From contig JAJEAV010000067.1 of the NCBI GenBank assembly GCA_022822625.1, positions 1 through 44,759 on the forward strand: a stretch of DNA of 44,759 nt, in the 5' to 3' direction. Positions 1 to 8,806 of the stretch are shown piece by piece. The position numbers and the translations under genes are program-made. Below the pieces are notes generated by a model, which did not search any database, was not told the DNA's origin, and saw only the letters and a program-made list of their open reading frames with translations. The DNA comes from Gammaproteobacteria bacterium (GTDB lineage Bacteria; Pseudomonadota; Gammaproteobacteria; Arenicellales; Poriferihabitantaceae). Position 1 is the first letter of the stretch. The number at the start of each line of letters is the position of its first letter.

Positions 1-1
1 T

Positions 2-466
2 GCGGACAAGTTGATCGTTGCCTGTGTACTGGTATTGCTGGTTTCGGACCCCGGCATACTGGAGCGGGTGATTCATCCTGCCGTGTTTTCGGTAGCGGTG
101 TGCGTGATCATCGGTCGGGAGATTGCCATATCGGCGTTGCGTGAATGGATGTCGGATCTGGGGAGTCGGGGAGTGGTTTCGGTGAGTCTGCCAGGCAAGC
201 TCAAGACCGTGTTTCAGATGGTGTCGATAGTCTTGCTGCTGTATGCTGAGCCAGTGTATGGTGTTCCAGTATTCCGGATTGGAGAGGTTGTTTTCTATAC
301 GGCGGCACTGTTGACATTATGGTCGATGTGGGTATACCTGAAGTCTGCCCTGCCGATTCTCATACAGGATCCGACTGCGGTTCGGGAGTCTGGCCGGGAG
401 ATGGAAGAGGGAACAAGGGGACGAGTGAAAGCCGGGTTAGAGAAACGGCTTAACCAACTCTCGTAA
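2..466 (+). CDS. pgsA: CDP-diacylglycerol-glycerol-3-phosphate 3-phosphatidyltransferase, C-terminal part
   Basis: This is the 3' part of a gene that begins outside the window. The reading frame is open from base 2 and starts with A-D-K-L, the end of the CDP-alcohol phosphotransferase motif (the last conserved Asp lies in this stretch). It continues with hydrophobic membrane segments and the block REIAISALREWM, typical of bacterial PgsA. The family makes phosphatidylglycerophosphate from CDP-diacylglycerol and glycerol 3-phosphate in the inner membrane, the committed step to phosphatidylglycerol and cardiolipin. The first visible TTG at base 11 is internal and not a real start. The C-terminus carries about 25 charged residues after the last membrane helix. 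The gene converges with the minus-strand operon ending at 580; I see no clear terminator in the 113 bases between. Confidence 0.88.
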   Translation, partial: ADKLIVACVLVLLVSDPGILERVIHPAVFSVAVCVIIGREIAISALREWMSDLGSRGVVSVSLPGKLKTVFQMVSIVLLLYAEPVYGVPVFRIGEVVFYTAALLTLWSMWVYLKSALPILIQDPTAVRESGREMEEGTRGRVKAGLEKRLNQLS

Positions 467-579
467 CGCCTCCATGCCAAGAGCAAGCAAAATAGGATCG
501 CTACTCCACTCCCATGAAGCTTTTACAACATCGGGCAGTGGACAAATTGAGTATAGAGGTATAACTGCTCGCAGATGAT

Positions 580-1410
580 TTATTTGTCTGGGGATATCGT
601 TTTGGCCGGAGGCTTTTCCGGTTCTCTGAAGTCAAGCAATATGCCGTATAAGGATCCCAGTCCATCGGGTTTTGTCGTAAATCCAGCCAATCGCAAGGCA
701 TGCCATGCCATTGCATGATTGGAGGATGTAATCGGCAACCCCATATCTTTCTCCAGTTGTTCGCAAAACTTCACCATCTTGATCGAAGTGCAAGAGACGA
801 ACACCGCGTCTACATCATTGGATTGCGTTATTTCCTGAACCGCATTTTCGATAGAGGCTTGAGAGATGCGTGAGACTATTGAGTCCCGCTCTTCTTCAAA
901 TGTACCGAGCACCGGTACGTCAAATCCACCTCGTTGAATATGCCTTATAACGGTCTTATTGACCTCTTCAATATAAGGGGTAATTACTCCTATGCGTTTT
1001 GCATGAAATGCACGAAATGCTGCGAAGGCGGCAGTAATGGGAGTTGTGACTGTAGACCCAGGCTTGGCCCTTCTGATGAGCTGAAATACCTCCTCTTCAC
1101 CTATAGTCATAGTTGCAGATGTACATCCATAGGCAATTACGTCAATCTCGCTGTCGGGGGTCAGAATAGAAGCACAATCTGTAATCCGGCCCGCCATGTC
1201 AGCCAGACTCTCCGGCGTGATCGAGTCGATATTGGCTATACGACTGTGGTGCAGACGAACAGCAGGGAATTTCTCAAGAATAAGCCGAAATTCGTCCTCA
1301 ATTGTATAATCGGTTGCCAGAACAATAAGTCCGACACTCGGAGTTTCCTCAAAGCGCGAATCAAGTTCATGCTGGAAAATTTTGGTCAACATGGTTTTGG
1401 AACTGGACAT
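580..1410 (-). CDS. Asp/Glu racemase / maleate isomerase-type protein
   Basis: About 276 residues, resembling the maleate cis-trans isomerase / arylmalonate decarboxylase / EutA branch of the Asp/Glu racemase superfamily. The two catalytic cysteines expected of the fold are visible: the first in YGCTSATM (middle of the N-terminal half), the second in VSCTSIKM. A glycine-poor N-terminus leads to VGLIVLATDYTIEDEFR, which fits the first strand of this branch. The start is uncertain: the longest frame opens with TTG at 1422, ATG at 1410 is preferred and ATG at 1392 is possible; no strong ribosome binding site decides. It is the last gene of the leucine-degradation operon, 25 bases after the DUF2889 gene. 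The exact substrate cannot be told from sequence; an enzyme acting on a small dicarboxylic or hydroxy acid is the most I would infer. Confidence 0.75.
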   Translation of the reverse strand: MSSSKTMLTKIFQHELDSRFEETPSVGLIVLATDYTIEDEFRLILEKFPAVRLHHSRIANIDSITPESLADMAGRITDCASILTPDSEIDVIAYGCTSATMTIGEEEVFQLIRRAKPGSTVTTPITAAFAAFRAFHAKRIGVITPYIEEVNKTVIRHIQRGGFDVPVLGTFEEERDSIVSRISQASIENAVQEITQSNDVDAVFVSCTSIKMVKFCEQLEKDMGLPITSSNHAMAWHALRLAGFTTKPDGLGSLYGILLDFREPEKPPAKTISPDK

Positions 1411-1435
1411 CAAGCATGCCAAAAAATTCCATTAT

Positions 1436-1996
1436 TCAGGAAATGTCTCGACTGCTTTCATGAAACTCGGGCCACATGATCTTGACGATAGCACTGGTTC
1501 TGGCTAGAGATTTGCATTGATCAATAATTGCCGGCGTATCCCGATTGGATTGTTCTCGTTCTCTTTCCTCTATTGCCCAGTGCATGGTTTGATAAGCGGT
1601 GGTCGACACCGGCCCCAGTAATTCCATGACATGAGTGCAGCTTTCAGTTCGTGTAATCAGTTCTCGGGCCTTACGCATCCAACCTGCTTCAATTTTAAGG
1701 CCCACGAGTCGACCCATTACATCACAGGTACTTCTGCAAAGTGAAAAAGGGGTAGAGGGCATCTCTACATGGACATCTCGAATGATCAAGTCCAGATCAA
1801 GAGTCAGACAAACTGTCATGTTGTGAATCGCATTCCCAGGCTGGATTTCTCCCCGTTCGTGATTGGAGATGCTGTAGGTTTTTTCATCAGTCAGGGTGGC
1901 TTCAATATCCCACAACCCGTCGTCTCTTTCATACCCGTGACACTGAATTGAGCGGGTATGCAAATGCTTGCGACGGGCTATTTTCAGATTGTTCAT
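1436..1996 (-). CDS. DUF2889 family protein
   Basis: 186 residues, matching my recollection of DUF2889: an N-terminal R-x-I-x-C-x-G-Y-x-R-x-D-G-L-W-D-I-E-A block, a middle I-H-N-M-x-V-x-L-x-L-D segment, and a central Cys-rich stretch (CRSTCDVMGRLVG). No signal peptide or membrane helix is seen, so it is probably cytosolic. The function of the family is not known to me. The ATG overlaps the stop of the upstream hotdog thioesterase gene in an ATGA arrangement, so translation is probably coupled. Its place in an operon of acyl-CoA enzymes suggests a role in carboxylic acid metabolism, but that is inference from context only. Confidence 0.8.
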   Translation of the reverse strand: MNNLKIARRKHLHTRSIQCHGYERDDGLWDIEATLTDEKTYSISNHERGEIQPGNAIHNMTVCLTLDLDLIIRDVHVEMPSTPFSLCRSTCDVMGRLVGLKIEAGWMRKARELITRTESCTHVMELLGPVSTTAYQTMHWAIEEREREQSNRDTPAIIDQCKSLARTSAIVKIMWPEFHESSRDIS

Positions 1997-2412
1997 TTTT
2001 CTCTCGGATGCAGAATAAACTGGGTACAGCGAAATTCGGCAACTTTTTTGCCGGTAGTCTTTTCAATCACGGTTGCATCCCAGACCTGGGTTTTTTTCCC
2101 TTTGTGAACGCAATCAGCTCGACATTGCAGTGTGCCTTTTCCAACCCCTCGTATGAAATTGCATTTGAGTTCCAGTGTAGTGAATGTTTCGGCTTCTTCT
2201 GGTAGGTTTGCATAGGTTGCATACCCGGCAGCCGTATCTGCCAGAGCCACGATACTTCCCCCATGAACGAATTTCATGATATTCAGGTGAGAGTCTTTAA
2301 TGGGCATTTCAAGAACGGCATGTGATTCGCCGATTTCGATAGCAACAATGCCAAGGAATCCAGACAGATTATTTTTGTCTTGATTATTGATAAACTCAGG
2401 TGTGCATCTCAT
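1993..2412 (-). CDS. PaaI-type hotdog-fold acyl-CoA thioesterase
   Basis: 139 residues with the PaaI/4HBT hotdog pattern: M-K-F-V-H-G-G-S-I-V-A-L-A-D-T-A-A-G-Y-A, in which the HGG turn and the following Asp lie at the active site, and the downstream strand TTLELKCNFIRGV. Family members hydrolyse acyl-CoA thioesters, often to release CoA from stalled catabolic intermediates. ATG at 2412 is preferred over TTG at 2415 because a GGAG lies about nine bases upstream of it. The gene begins directly after the stop of the HAD gene and overlaps the next gene by four bases, so it belongs to the liu operon. A housekeeping role rescuing CoA from isovaleryl-, methylcrotonyl- or acetoacetyl-CoA is plausible but unproven. 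Confidence 0.85.
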   Translation of the reverse strand: MRCTPEFINNQDKNNLSGFLGIVAIEIGESHAVLEMPIKDSHLNIMKFVHGGSIVALADTAAGYATYANLPEEAETFTTLELKCNFIRGVGKGTLQCRADCVHKGKKTQVWDATVIEKTTGKKVAEFRCTQFILHPREK

Positions 2413-2415
2413 CAA

Positions 2416-3087
2416 TCAAGCTCCAATGAACTCCACAATGCATTCTAGAGAACCGATCACTGCGGTTGGCTCGAATTCCCATGGGTCCAGTATGATTTGC
2501 TCGTTTCGACGAACCCAAAGCGTATTCATGCCCATTGCTGAAGCGCCAATAATGTCGAACCCGTTGCTGGATATCAGCCAGGCGTTGTCTGGACTACTTC
2601 CGGTGAACTCCATGAAATACTGATAAGTTTTGGGAGCGGGCTTGAAAGTTTCTATATCATCGACACTCACGGTTTTGCCAAAATAGCCACGAATTCCTGC
2701 GTTTTCCAGAACCAGGTCAACGGCTTCTCGTTGTCCATTTGAAAATGCATGCATTTCGCAACCGGCATTTTTCAGTTTTTCCAGCCCTGCAATTGCATCC
2801 GGGAATGCAGGTAGTGTTTGATAGGCAGCAATCAGGTTTTGAAACTGGTCTTCAGTAAATGCATGTCCATGAGATTCTGCAGTGTGTTGCAAGGCACTTC
2901 GAGTACATGCCGAAAAATCCTGATAGCACTGCATAAGACCACGTCGAAATGTATATTCCAGCTGTTTTTCGCGCCAGGCAATCGAAAAACCAGTTGCAGA
3001 GTCTCCGATCATGGTTTCAAGAAGGGTAATCACGCCATGTGTGTCAATCAAGGTCCCATATACGTCAAACCCTACTACCTGTTTCAT
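2416..3087 (-). CDS. HAD-superfamily hydrolase, L-2-haloacid dehalogenase type
   Basis: About 223 residues. The residues that define type II haloacid dehalogenases are all visible: the nucleophile Asp in FDVYGTLID with Thr four residues later, Arg in the cap helix (FRRGL), S-N in AFSNGQ, Lys and Tyr in FKPAPKTY, and S-S-N-x-x-D in LISSNGFD. This suggests a real dehalogenase-type active site, not a generic phosphatase. ATG at 3087 is chosen because a GAGG-type ribosome binding site lies in front of it; the longer frame starts with TTG at 3105 inside the HMG-CoA lyase gene. It lies in the leucine-degradation operon between HMG-CoA lyase and a thioesterase. Its true substrate is unknown; many family members are annotated as dehalogenases without proof. 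Confidence 0.85.
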   Translation of the reverse strand: MKQVVGFDVYGTLIDTHGVITLLETMIGDSATGFSIAWREKQLEYTFRRGLMQCYQDFSACTRSALQHTAESHGHAFTEDQFQNLIAAYQTLPAFPDAIAGLEKLKNAGCEMHAFSNGQREAVDLVLENAGIRGYFGKTVSVDDIETFKPAPKTYQYFMEFTGSSPDNAWLISSNGFDIIGASAMGMNTLWVRRNEQIILDPWEFEPTAVIGSLECIVEFIGA

Positions 3088-3088
3088 G

Positions 3089-3997
3089 TTACACCTCAAA
3101 ATCAATGGGTGCCCTGGCGAGGTTCACCCTGGACATGACCGGACGATCGAGCAAGGTACATATGGAACGCCCGACGATGATTAGCCTGCTCAGATCTACG
3201 CCGTGGTGAATACCCATCCCATCAAGCATGAAAACCACATCTTCTGTCGCTACATTACCGCTAGCTCCGTGGGCATAGGGACATCCACCAAGTCCAGCCA
3301 CAGAGGAATCAACAACACTGATTCCCGCTTGAAGGGCAACCAGAATATTAGCCAGCGCCTGCCCATATGTATCGTGAAAATGCACGGCAAGCCGTTCGAC
3401 TGGAATATGCGGAACAATTGTATCGATTAATACTCGTGTAGCTACTGGAGTACCAATTCCTATGGTGTCTCCCAGAGAAATTTCATAACACCCCATGTCT
3501 TCCAGGGATCTCGCAACAGACAAGACTTTTTCGGGTGATACGGTGCCTGTATAGGGACAGCCCAGCACACAAGAAATGTACCCCCGCACCTTGATTCCTT
3601 GATCAATCGCCGTCTTTGCGACCTCGGAGAAGCGCTGGATGCTTTCACTGATGCTGCAATTTATGTTTTTCTGGCTGAATGTTTCCGAGGCGGCGGCAAA
3701 TACGGCAATTTCCCTTGCTCCGGCAGATAGGGCATTGTCAAGCCCCCGCATGTTGGGAACCAGTACCGGATATCCAACTCCCGCATCCATATCTAGTCCG
3801 GAGAGCACCTGACTTGTATCTGATATTTGAGGAAGAAGATCAGGACGAACAAAACTGCCTGCTTCGACTTGCTTCAAGCCAGCCTCGGCTAGACTTTGAA
3901 CCAGTCTGATGCGTTCCGGGACAGGAAGAGTCCTGGATTCGTTCTGCAATCCATCACGAGGCCCGACTTCGACAATTTTGACTGATTCCGGAATCAT
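3089..3997 (-). CDS. mvaB: Hydroxymethylglutaryl-CoA lyase
   Basis: 302 residues, the usual length for bacterial HMG-CoA lyase (also called LiuE). It cleaves 3-hydroxy-3-methylglutaryl-CoA to acetoacetate and acetyl-CoA, the last step of leucine degradation. Visible signatures are VEVGPRDGLQNE near the N-terminus (catalytic Arg-Asp), the metal-binding HFHDTYG, and the family-specific cysteine loop GLGGCPYAHGASGN. The start ATG overlaps the stop of the carboxylase alpha subunit gene, which fits translational coupling. The order carboxylase alpha-lyase is the standard liu order. The acetoacetyl unit can be handled further by the thiolase encoded two genes upstream, but a CoA transferase or acetoacetyl-CoA synthetase needed to activate free acetoacetate is not obvious in the operon. 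Confidence 0.96.
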   Translation of the reverse strand: MIPESVKIVEVGPRDGLQNESRTLPVPERIRLVQSLAEAGLKQVEAGSFVRPDLLPQISDTSQVLSGLDMDAGVGYPVLVPNMRGLDNALSAGAREIAVFAAASETFSQKNINCSISESIQRFSEVAKTAIDQGIKVRGYISCVLGCPYTGTVSPEKVLSVARSLEDMGCYEISLGDTIGIGTPVATRVLIDTIVPHIPVERLAVHFHDTYGQALANILVALQAGISVVDSSVAGLGGCPYAHGASGNVATEDVVFMLDGMGIHHGVDLSRLIIVGRSICTLLDRPVMSRVNLARAPIDFEV

Positions 3998-5991
3998 GCG
4001 GATTCGATGATGACAAGTGAGGTGTTTTCGGTTACCGAATCGCCGGATTTGCAGTAAACTGTTTTCACTGTTCCAGAACTCGGCGCCAAGATATCATGTT
4101 CCATTTTCATGGCCTCAATACAGAGTAGGCGATCACCCTTTGACACAGATTGACCGGGCTCGACCCGGACTTCGATCACCATGCCCGGCATTGGTGAGAA
4201 TACGGTGCCTGATGCATCAAGCCGATCACGGCTGGCATGATCAATACCCAGAATATCAACTCTATGATGCTGTCCATCAATGTGCAGAAAAACCGTATTA
4301 TTGGTATGAACCGCGTACAGTTTGGTCTGTTTGCCACGAATTGTTACCGAAATTTCATGGTGGCTCTTTATTTCCGCATCCAGTATTAACCCATCTTCGA
4401 ATTCAAATCGACCGAGATTATACGTAAAGACCATGGCTTGACGTTGAACATCAATGGCATATTCAAAACAGTATTTACGGGTTGATTCAGTGCGAAGAGG
4501 GTGCATGGCCAACCAGGGCGAATGATGATCGCTTTGCGTGCCCTGTTTGACTAGTTGCGAATCAAGGTCTTGGAGAAATAGCCAGGCACAGGCGAAATAG
4601 GGGGTTTTGTCGTTGGTGGGGATATGTGATAAAACCTGCTCAAGATTGTGGGTGAGATACTGGGTATCGTAGCTTGATTCAATAAAATCGGGTTGTTTCA
4701 GAATCGATTGCAGAAAACTGATATTGGTTGGAACACCCAGAATTCGATAGTCTTCCAGTACGGTAATCATTAGCATCCTGGCGTCTTCACGATCTTCTGT
4801 CCAGGTAATTACCTTCGAGATCATGGGATCATAATGGGCAGAAACTTTACTGCCTGCTACAACGCCAGTATCAATACGGATAGTGTCTTTCAGACTACCG
4901 AAGTTATATTCGGGGTGTGTGATATCCAGGATAGTGCCGGTTGCCGGTAGAAAGCCCCGGTCCGGGTTCTCGGCATAGACCCTGACTTCCATGGCATGAC
5001 CGTTTTGCTCGATATCTTCCTGTTTGCAGGGAAGCGGCTCTCCGGATGCAACCCGTAGTTGCCACTCAACCAGATCCTGACCGGTGACCTTTTCAGTGAC
5101 CGGATGTTCAACCTGCAATCGAGTATTCATTTCCAGAAAATAAAATTGACTGGAATCGACCAGAAACTCGATAGTACCAGCACCGACATAACCAATAGCC
5201 TTTGCACAATTGACTGCTGCCGTGGTCATTTCGCTACGTAACTTGTCTGTTAGAAGAGGTGCAGGGGACTCTTCAATCACTTTCTGATATCGTCTTTGCA
5301 TAGAGCAGTCGCGTTCATACAAATGAACAGTGTTGCCATGGCTGTCCGCAAATACCTGGATTTCAATGTGGTGAGACGATGGAAGGTATTTTTCGATAAG
5401 CACGCTGTCATTCCCAAACGCAGAAAGGCTTTCACGCTTTACCGACTCCAGCGACGGCAGAAAATCTTCTGCAGTGGTGACAACACGCATGCCTTTGCCA
5501 CCACCACCCGCCGCAGCCTTGATCAAGATCGGGTAACCAGTTTTCTCAGCCGCGCTTATCAGCGTATCAGGGCTTTGATCTTCGCCGTCATACCCTGGCA
5601 ATACCGGTACGCCGGAGTTTATTGCAGCGGTACGTGCGCTGTCTTTCAGCCCCATGACCCGAATTGCTTCAGCATCGGGTCCAATAAATACCAGTCCTGT
5701 TGCCTTGCAACGTTCTGCAAACTCTGCATTTTCAGATAGGAATCCATAGCCAGGGTGAATTGCTTCAGCACCGGATTGTTCAGCCGCCTTGAGAATCTTG
5801 TCGATATCCAGATAGCTTTCCATCGGTGTTGCACCGCCGATCGGGATGGTTGCATCGCAAGCCTTGGTGAATGGCGCACCTCGGTCTGGATCCGAACAAA
5901 CAGCTACGGTATCAACCCCGAGTCTGCTGGCAGTTCGAGCGATACGACATGCTATTTCGCCACGGTTTGCAATCAGTATTCGTTTAAACAA
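3994..5991 (-). CDS. liuD: Methylcrotonyl-CoA carboxylase alpha subunit (biotin carboxylase and carrier)
   Basis: 665 residues. The N-terminal 450 residues are a biotin carboxylase: the opening FKRILIANRGEIACRI, the ATP-grasp loop AAAGGGGKGMRVV near residue 160, and EMNTRLQVEHPVTE. A linker domain follows, and the C-terminal 70 residues form a biotin carrier domain with the biotinylation motif EAMKMEHD, lysine near residue 629. It loads carboxybiotin for the partner encoded just upstream (6000-7607). The same architecture occurs in propionyl-CoA and geranyl-CoA carboxylases; assignment to methylcrotonyl-CoA rests on the neighbours isovaleryl-CoA dehydrogenase and HMG-CoA lyase. Nine bases separate it from the beta subunit gene. 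Confidence 0.94.
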   Translation of the reverse strand: MFKRILIANRGEIACRIARTASRLGVDTVAVCSDPDRGAPFTKACDATIPIGGATPMESYLDIDKILKAAEQSGAEAIHPGYGFLSENAEFAERCKATGLVFIGPDAEAIRVMGLKDSARTAAINSGVPVLPGYDGEDQSPDTLISAAEKTGYPILIKAAAGGGGKGMRVVTTAEDFLPSLESVKRESLSAFGNDSVLIEKYLPSSHHIEIQVFADSHGNTVHLYERDCSMQRRYQKVIEESPAPLLTDKLRSEMTTAAVNCAKAIGYVGAGTIEFLVDSSQFYFLEMNTRLQVEHPVTEKVTGQDLVEWQLRVASGEPLPCKQEDIEQNGHAMEVRVYAENPDRGFLPATGTILDITHPEYNFGSLKDTIRIDTGVVAGSKVSAHYDPMISKVITWTEDREDARMLMITVLEDYRILGVPTNISFLQSILKQPDFIESSYDTQYLTHNLEQVLSHIPTNDKTPYFACAWLFLQDLDSQLVKQGTQSDHHSPWLAMHPLRTESTRKYCFEYAIDVQRQAMVFTYNLGRFEFEDGLILDAEIKSHHEISVTIRGKQTKLYAVHTNNTVFLHIDGQHHRVDILGIDHASRDRLDASGTVFSPMPGMVIEVRVEPGQSVSKGDRLLCIEAMKMEHDILAPSSGTVKTVYCKSGDSVTENTSLVIIESA

Positions 5992-5999
5992 AACCCACC

Positions 6000-7607
6000 T
6001 TACATTCTAAAGATTCCGAACCGGGTATCCGGAATTGGTGCATTGAGCGAAGCGGAAATACCCAAACCGAGCACCTGACGGGTATCGCGTGGATCAATAA
6101 TGCCGTCGTCCCACAATCTTGCGCTCGCATAATAGGGGTGGCCCTGAGTTTCATACTGCTCTCGGATTGGTTTCTTGAATTCTTCCTGCTCTTTTTCGGG
6201 CCAGGATTCCCCTCTGGACTGTTTTACATCCATTCGTATCTGTGTCAGAACATTGGAAGCCTGTTCACCACCCATAACCGATATTCGCGCATTGGGCCAC
6301 ATCCAGAGGAAACGAGCGCCAAATGCGCGCCCACACATCGCATAATTGCCTGCGCCGAAACTGCCCCCGATTACGACGGTGAATTTTGGGACCTTGGCGC
6401 AAGACACTGCGGTAACCATTTTTGCTCCATCCTTGGCGATGCCTCGAGATTCATATTTTTTTCCAACCATGAATCCGGTGATGTTCTGAAGGAAGACCAG
6501 GGGTATTTTTCTCTGACAGCAGAGTTCGATGAAGTGAGTTCCCTTTAGTGCAGATTCCGAAAACAGGATACCATTATTGGCAATAATTCCAATCGGATAT
6601 CCATGTAGTCGAGCAAGGCCGCAAACCAGAGTGGTGCCATAGTTTTCCTTGAACTCTTCAAAATTGCTTGCATCAACGATACGTGCGATGACTTCCCGGA
6701 TATCGAAAGGCTTGCGCGAGTCTTCAGGTATGACACCGAGAAGTTCGTCTGGAGGGTAAGCCGGCTCGATGGGTGTCTCCGCAATCAGGTCGATTGACTT
6801 TTTCCGATTCAGGTTGGAGATGACAGAGCGGGCAATTTTCAAGGCATGCTGATCATTTTCCGCGATATGGTCGACCACGCCTGATACTGTGCCGTGTACC
6901 TGGGCTCCGCCGAGTTCTTCTGCGGTAACCTTTTCACCCGTTGCCGCCTTGACTAGCGGGGGACCGCCCAAAAAGATGGTGCCCTGATCACGCACGATGA
7001 TGCTTTCATCGCACATGGCGGGTATATAGGCACCACCGGCTGTGCAACTGCCCATAGTTACTGCAACTTGAGGAATACCGGCTGCCGACAGGTTTGCCTG
7101 GTTGTAGAAAATTCGTCCAAAGTGTTCCCGATCCGGAAATACCTCATCCTGCAATGGCAGAAACGCACCGCCAGAGTCGACCAGATAGAGGCAGGGCAGG
7201 TGGTTTTGCAGGGCAATTTCTTGTGCCCGTAAATGTTTCTTGACCGTAATAGGAAAATAAGTTCCGCCCTTGATAGTCGCATCATTGGCAACAATTACAC
7301 ATTCGAGCCCTGAAATTCGACCAATGCCGGTAATAATTCCACCGGCAGCTACTTCTCCACCGTACATATCCCAGCCTGCAAATTGCGATAGTTCGAGAAA
7401 GACTGTCCCTTGATCAATCAAGAGATTGATTCGGTCACGAACCAGAAGCTTGCCTCGTTCCGTATGTTTTTCTCGTGCGGATTGACTGCCGCCCTGCATG
7501 ATGCTCGTCAGATGGACATGGAAATCACTGACTTTCGCCTGCATGGCATCAGTATTCATCTGATATTCCCGAGTGCCGGGTTGCAAGTTGCTTTTCAGAA
7601 TGGTCAT
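6000..7607 (-). CDS. liuB: Methylcrotonyl-CoA carboxylase beta subunit (carboxyltransferase)
   Basis: 535 residues, the normal length for MccB. It is an acyl-CoA carboxyltransferase with two crotonase-like halves. The N-terminal half shows [17 protein letters not shown] and [17 protein letters not shown]; the C-terminal half shows [16 protein letters not shown] and [10 protein letters not shown]. The last three are characteristic of methylcrotonyl-CoA carboxylases as opposed to propionyl-CoA carboxylases. It transfers the carboxyl group from biotin on the alpha subunit to 3-methylcrotonyl-CoA, giving 3-methylglutaconyl-CoA. The hydratase for the next step (LiuC), often located between liuB and liuD, is missing here; a candidate lies at 27940-28728. 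The gene starts eight bases after the thiolase stop. Confidence 0.95.
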   Translation of the reverse strand: MTILKSNLQPGTREYQMNTDAMQAKVSDFHVHLTSIMQGGSQSAREKHTERGKLLVRDRINLLIDQGTVFLELSQFAGWDMYGGEVAAGGIITGIGRISGLECVIVANDATIKGGTYFPITVKKHLRAQEIALQNHLPCLYLVDSGGAFLPLQDEVFPDREHFGRIFYNQANLSAAGIPQVAVTMGSCTAGGAYIPAMCDESIIVRDQGTIFLGGPPLVKAATGEKVTAEELGGAQVHGTVSGVVDHIAENDQHALKIARSVISNLNRKKSIDLIAETPIEPAYPPDELLGVIPEDSRKPFDIREVIARIVDASNFEEFKENYGTTLVCGLARLHGYPIGIIANNGILFSESALKGTHFIELCCQRKIPLVFLQNITGFMVGKKYESRGIAKDGAKMVTAVSCAKVPKFTVVIGGSFGAGNYAMCGRAFGARFLWMWPNARISVMGGEQASNVLTQIRMDVKQSRGESWPEKEQEEFKKPIREQYETQGHPYYASARLWDDGIIDPRDTRQVLGLGISASLNAPIPDTRFGIFRM

Positions 7608-7615
7608 GTCAGAGG

Positions 7616-8806
7616 TCAGTAACGTTCAAGGACCATGGCTGTCGCCTCGCCGCCCCCGATGCATAGCGAGGCCACGCCCATCTTCGAGGAGTAGTCATGC
7701 ATGGCAGAAGCCAGGGTTGTCAGTATGCGGGCACCCGATGCACCAATTGGATGACCCAGAGCACAGGCTCCACCACGAACATTCATTTTATCAGGCGATA
7801 TGTCAAGGTCCCGCATTGCGGACATGGTGACTACTGCGAATGCTTCATTTACTTCATACAAGTCCACATCCTCAACAGCCAGGCCTGTCTGTTTCAGGAC
7901 TTTCCTGATTGAGTCAGTCGGGGCTGTGGTAAACCAGGATGGGTCATGTGCATGTGTGGAATGACCCGCGATTCTCGCCAGAGGGGTGAGATTTTCAGCA
8001 ACTGCCGTTGATTCGAGCATAAGAACCATTGCTGATGCCCCATCAGAAATTGAGCTGGAATTGGCAGGAGTAACTGTGCCATCTTTACGAAACGCTGGTT
8101 TTAGATGTGGAATCTTCTGCATATTTGCATTGAATGGCTGCTCATCTTTGCTTATGACAATTTCGTCGTTCCGGGTACGCACGGTTACAGGAGCAATCTC
8201 CTGGTCGAAGTCTCCGGAGTCACTGGCAGAACGGGCACGTTTCAGGGAACGAATCGCAAATTCATCCTGTTCTTCACGGGTAAAGGAATACTTGTCAGCA
8301 CAGAGCTCAGCAAAACTGCCCATCAATTGCCCTTTCTGATAAGCATCTTCAAGCCCGTCATAAAACATGGAGTCGACCACTTGAGCATGTCCCATACGAT
8401 GGCCTGATCGGGCCTTCGGTAGCAGATAGGGCGCATTGGTCATGCTTTCCATGCCACCTGCTATCATGATGCGATTGGTTTTCGCAATCAATAGGTCATG
8501 TGCCAGCATCACCGCCTTCATGCCCGAACCACACATCTTGTTGATGGTTGTGCAGTTGGTGGAAAGAGCCAACTCTCCGCCAAGAGCGGCCTGACGGGCG
8601 GGAGCCTGGCCCTGTCCAGCCATTAACACATTGCCCAGGATGACCTCTTCAATCTGGTCATTGGCAAGACCGGTTCGCTCAACCAATGCACTTATTGCAA
8701 CTGCGCCGAGTTCATTTGCACTGAGGTTTCTGAAACAGCCCTGAAAACTTCCCATGGGAGTACGGACAGCAGAGACAATGACGACAGGATCGGAGTTTGA
8801 GTTCAT
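7616..8806 (-). CDS. Acetyl-CoA C-acetyltransferase (thiolase)
   Basis: 396 residues, full length for a degradative or biosynthetic thiolase (AtoB/PhaA type). The acylated cysteine is in [12 protein letters not shown], the histidine in [16 protein letters not shown] and the second cysteine in [10 protein letters not shown]. It cleaves acetoacetyl-CoA to two acetyl-CoA, or runs in reverse. Its ATG overlaps the stop of the isovaleryl-CoA dehydrogenase gene by four bases. Within the operon it would complete leucine carbon flow after acetoacetate is activated; it could also serve the butyryl-CoA route proposed for the icmF cluster. The insertion of a thiolase between liuA and liuB occurs in other gammaproteobacteria, as far as I recall. 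Confidence 0.93.
   Translation of the reverse strand: MNSNSDPVVIVSAVRTPMGSFQGCFRNLSANELGAVAISALVERTGLANDQIEEVILGNVLMAGQGQAPARQAALGGELALSTNCTTINKMCGSGMKAVMLAHDLLIAKTNRIMIAGGMESMTNAPYLLPKARSGHRMGHAQVVDSMFYDGLEDAYQKGQLMGSFAELCADKYSFTREEQDEFAIRSLKRARSASDSGDFDQEIAPVTVRTRNDEIVISKDEQPFNANMQKIPHLKPAFRKDGTVTPANSSSISDGASAMVLMLESTAVAENLTPLARIAGHSTHAHDPSWFTTAPTDSIRKVLKQTGLAVEDVDLYEVNEAFAVVTMSAMRDLDISPDKMNVRGGACALGHPIGASGARILTTLASAMHDYSSKMGVASLCIGGGEATAMVLERY

Noticed and set aside
467..579. tRNA genes after pgsA, as in some gammaproteobacteria
   Set aside because: No cloverleaf or conserved T-loop was found in the 113-base gap.
934..1479. Plus-strand Cys-rich open frame of 181 codons
   Set aside because: It is antisense to the racemase-like gene, which has clear family motifs; the Cys-rich product matches nothing.
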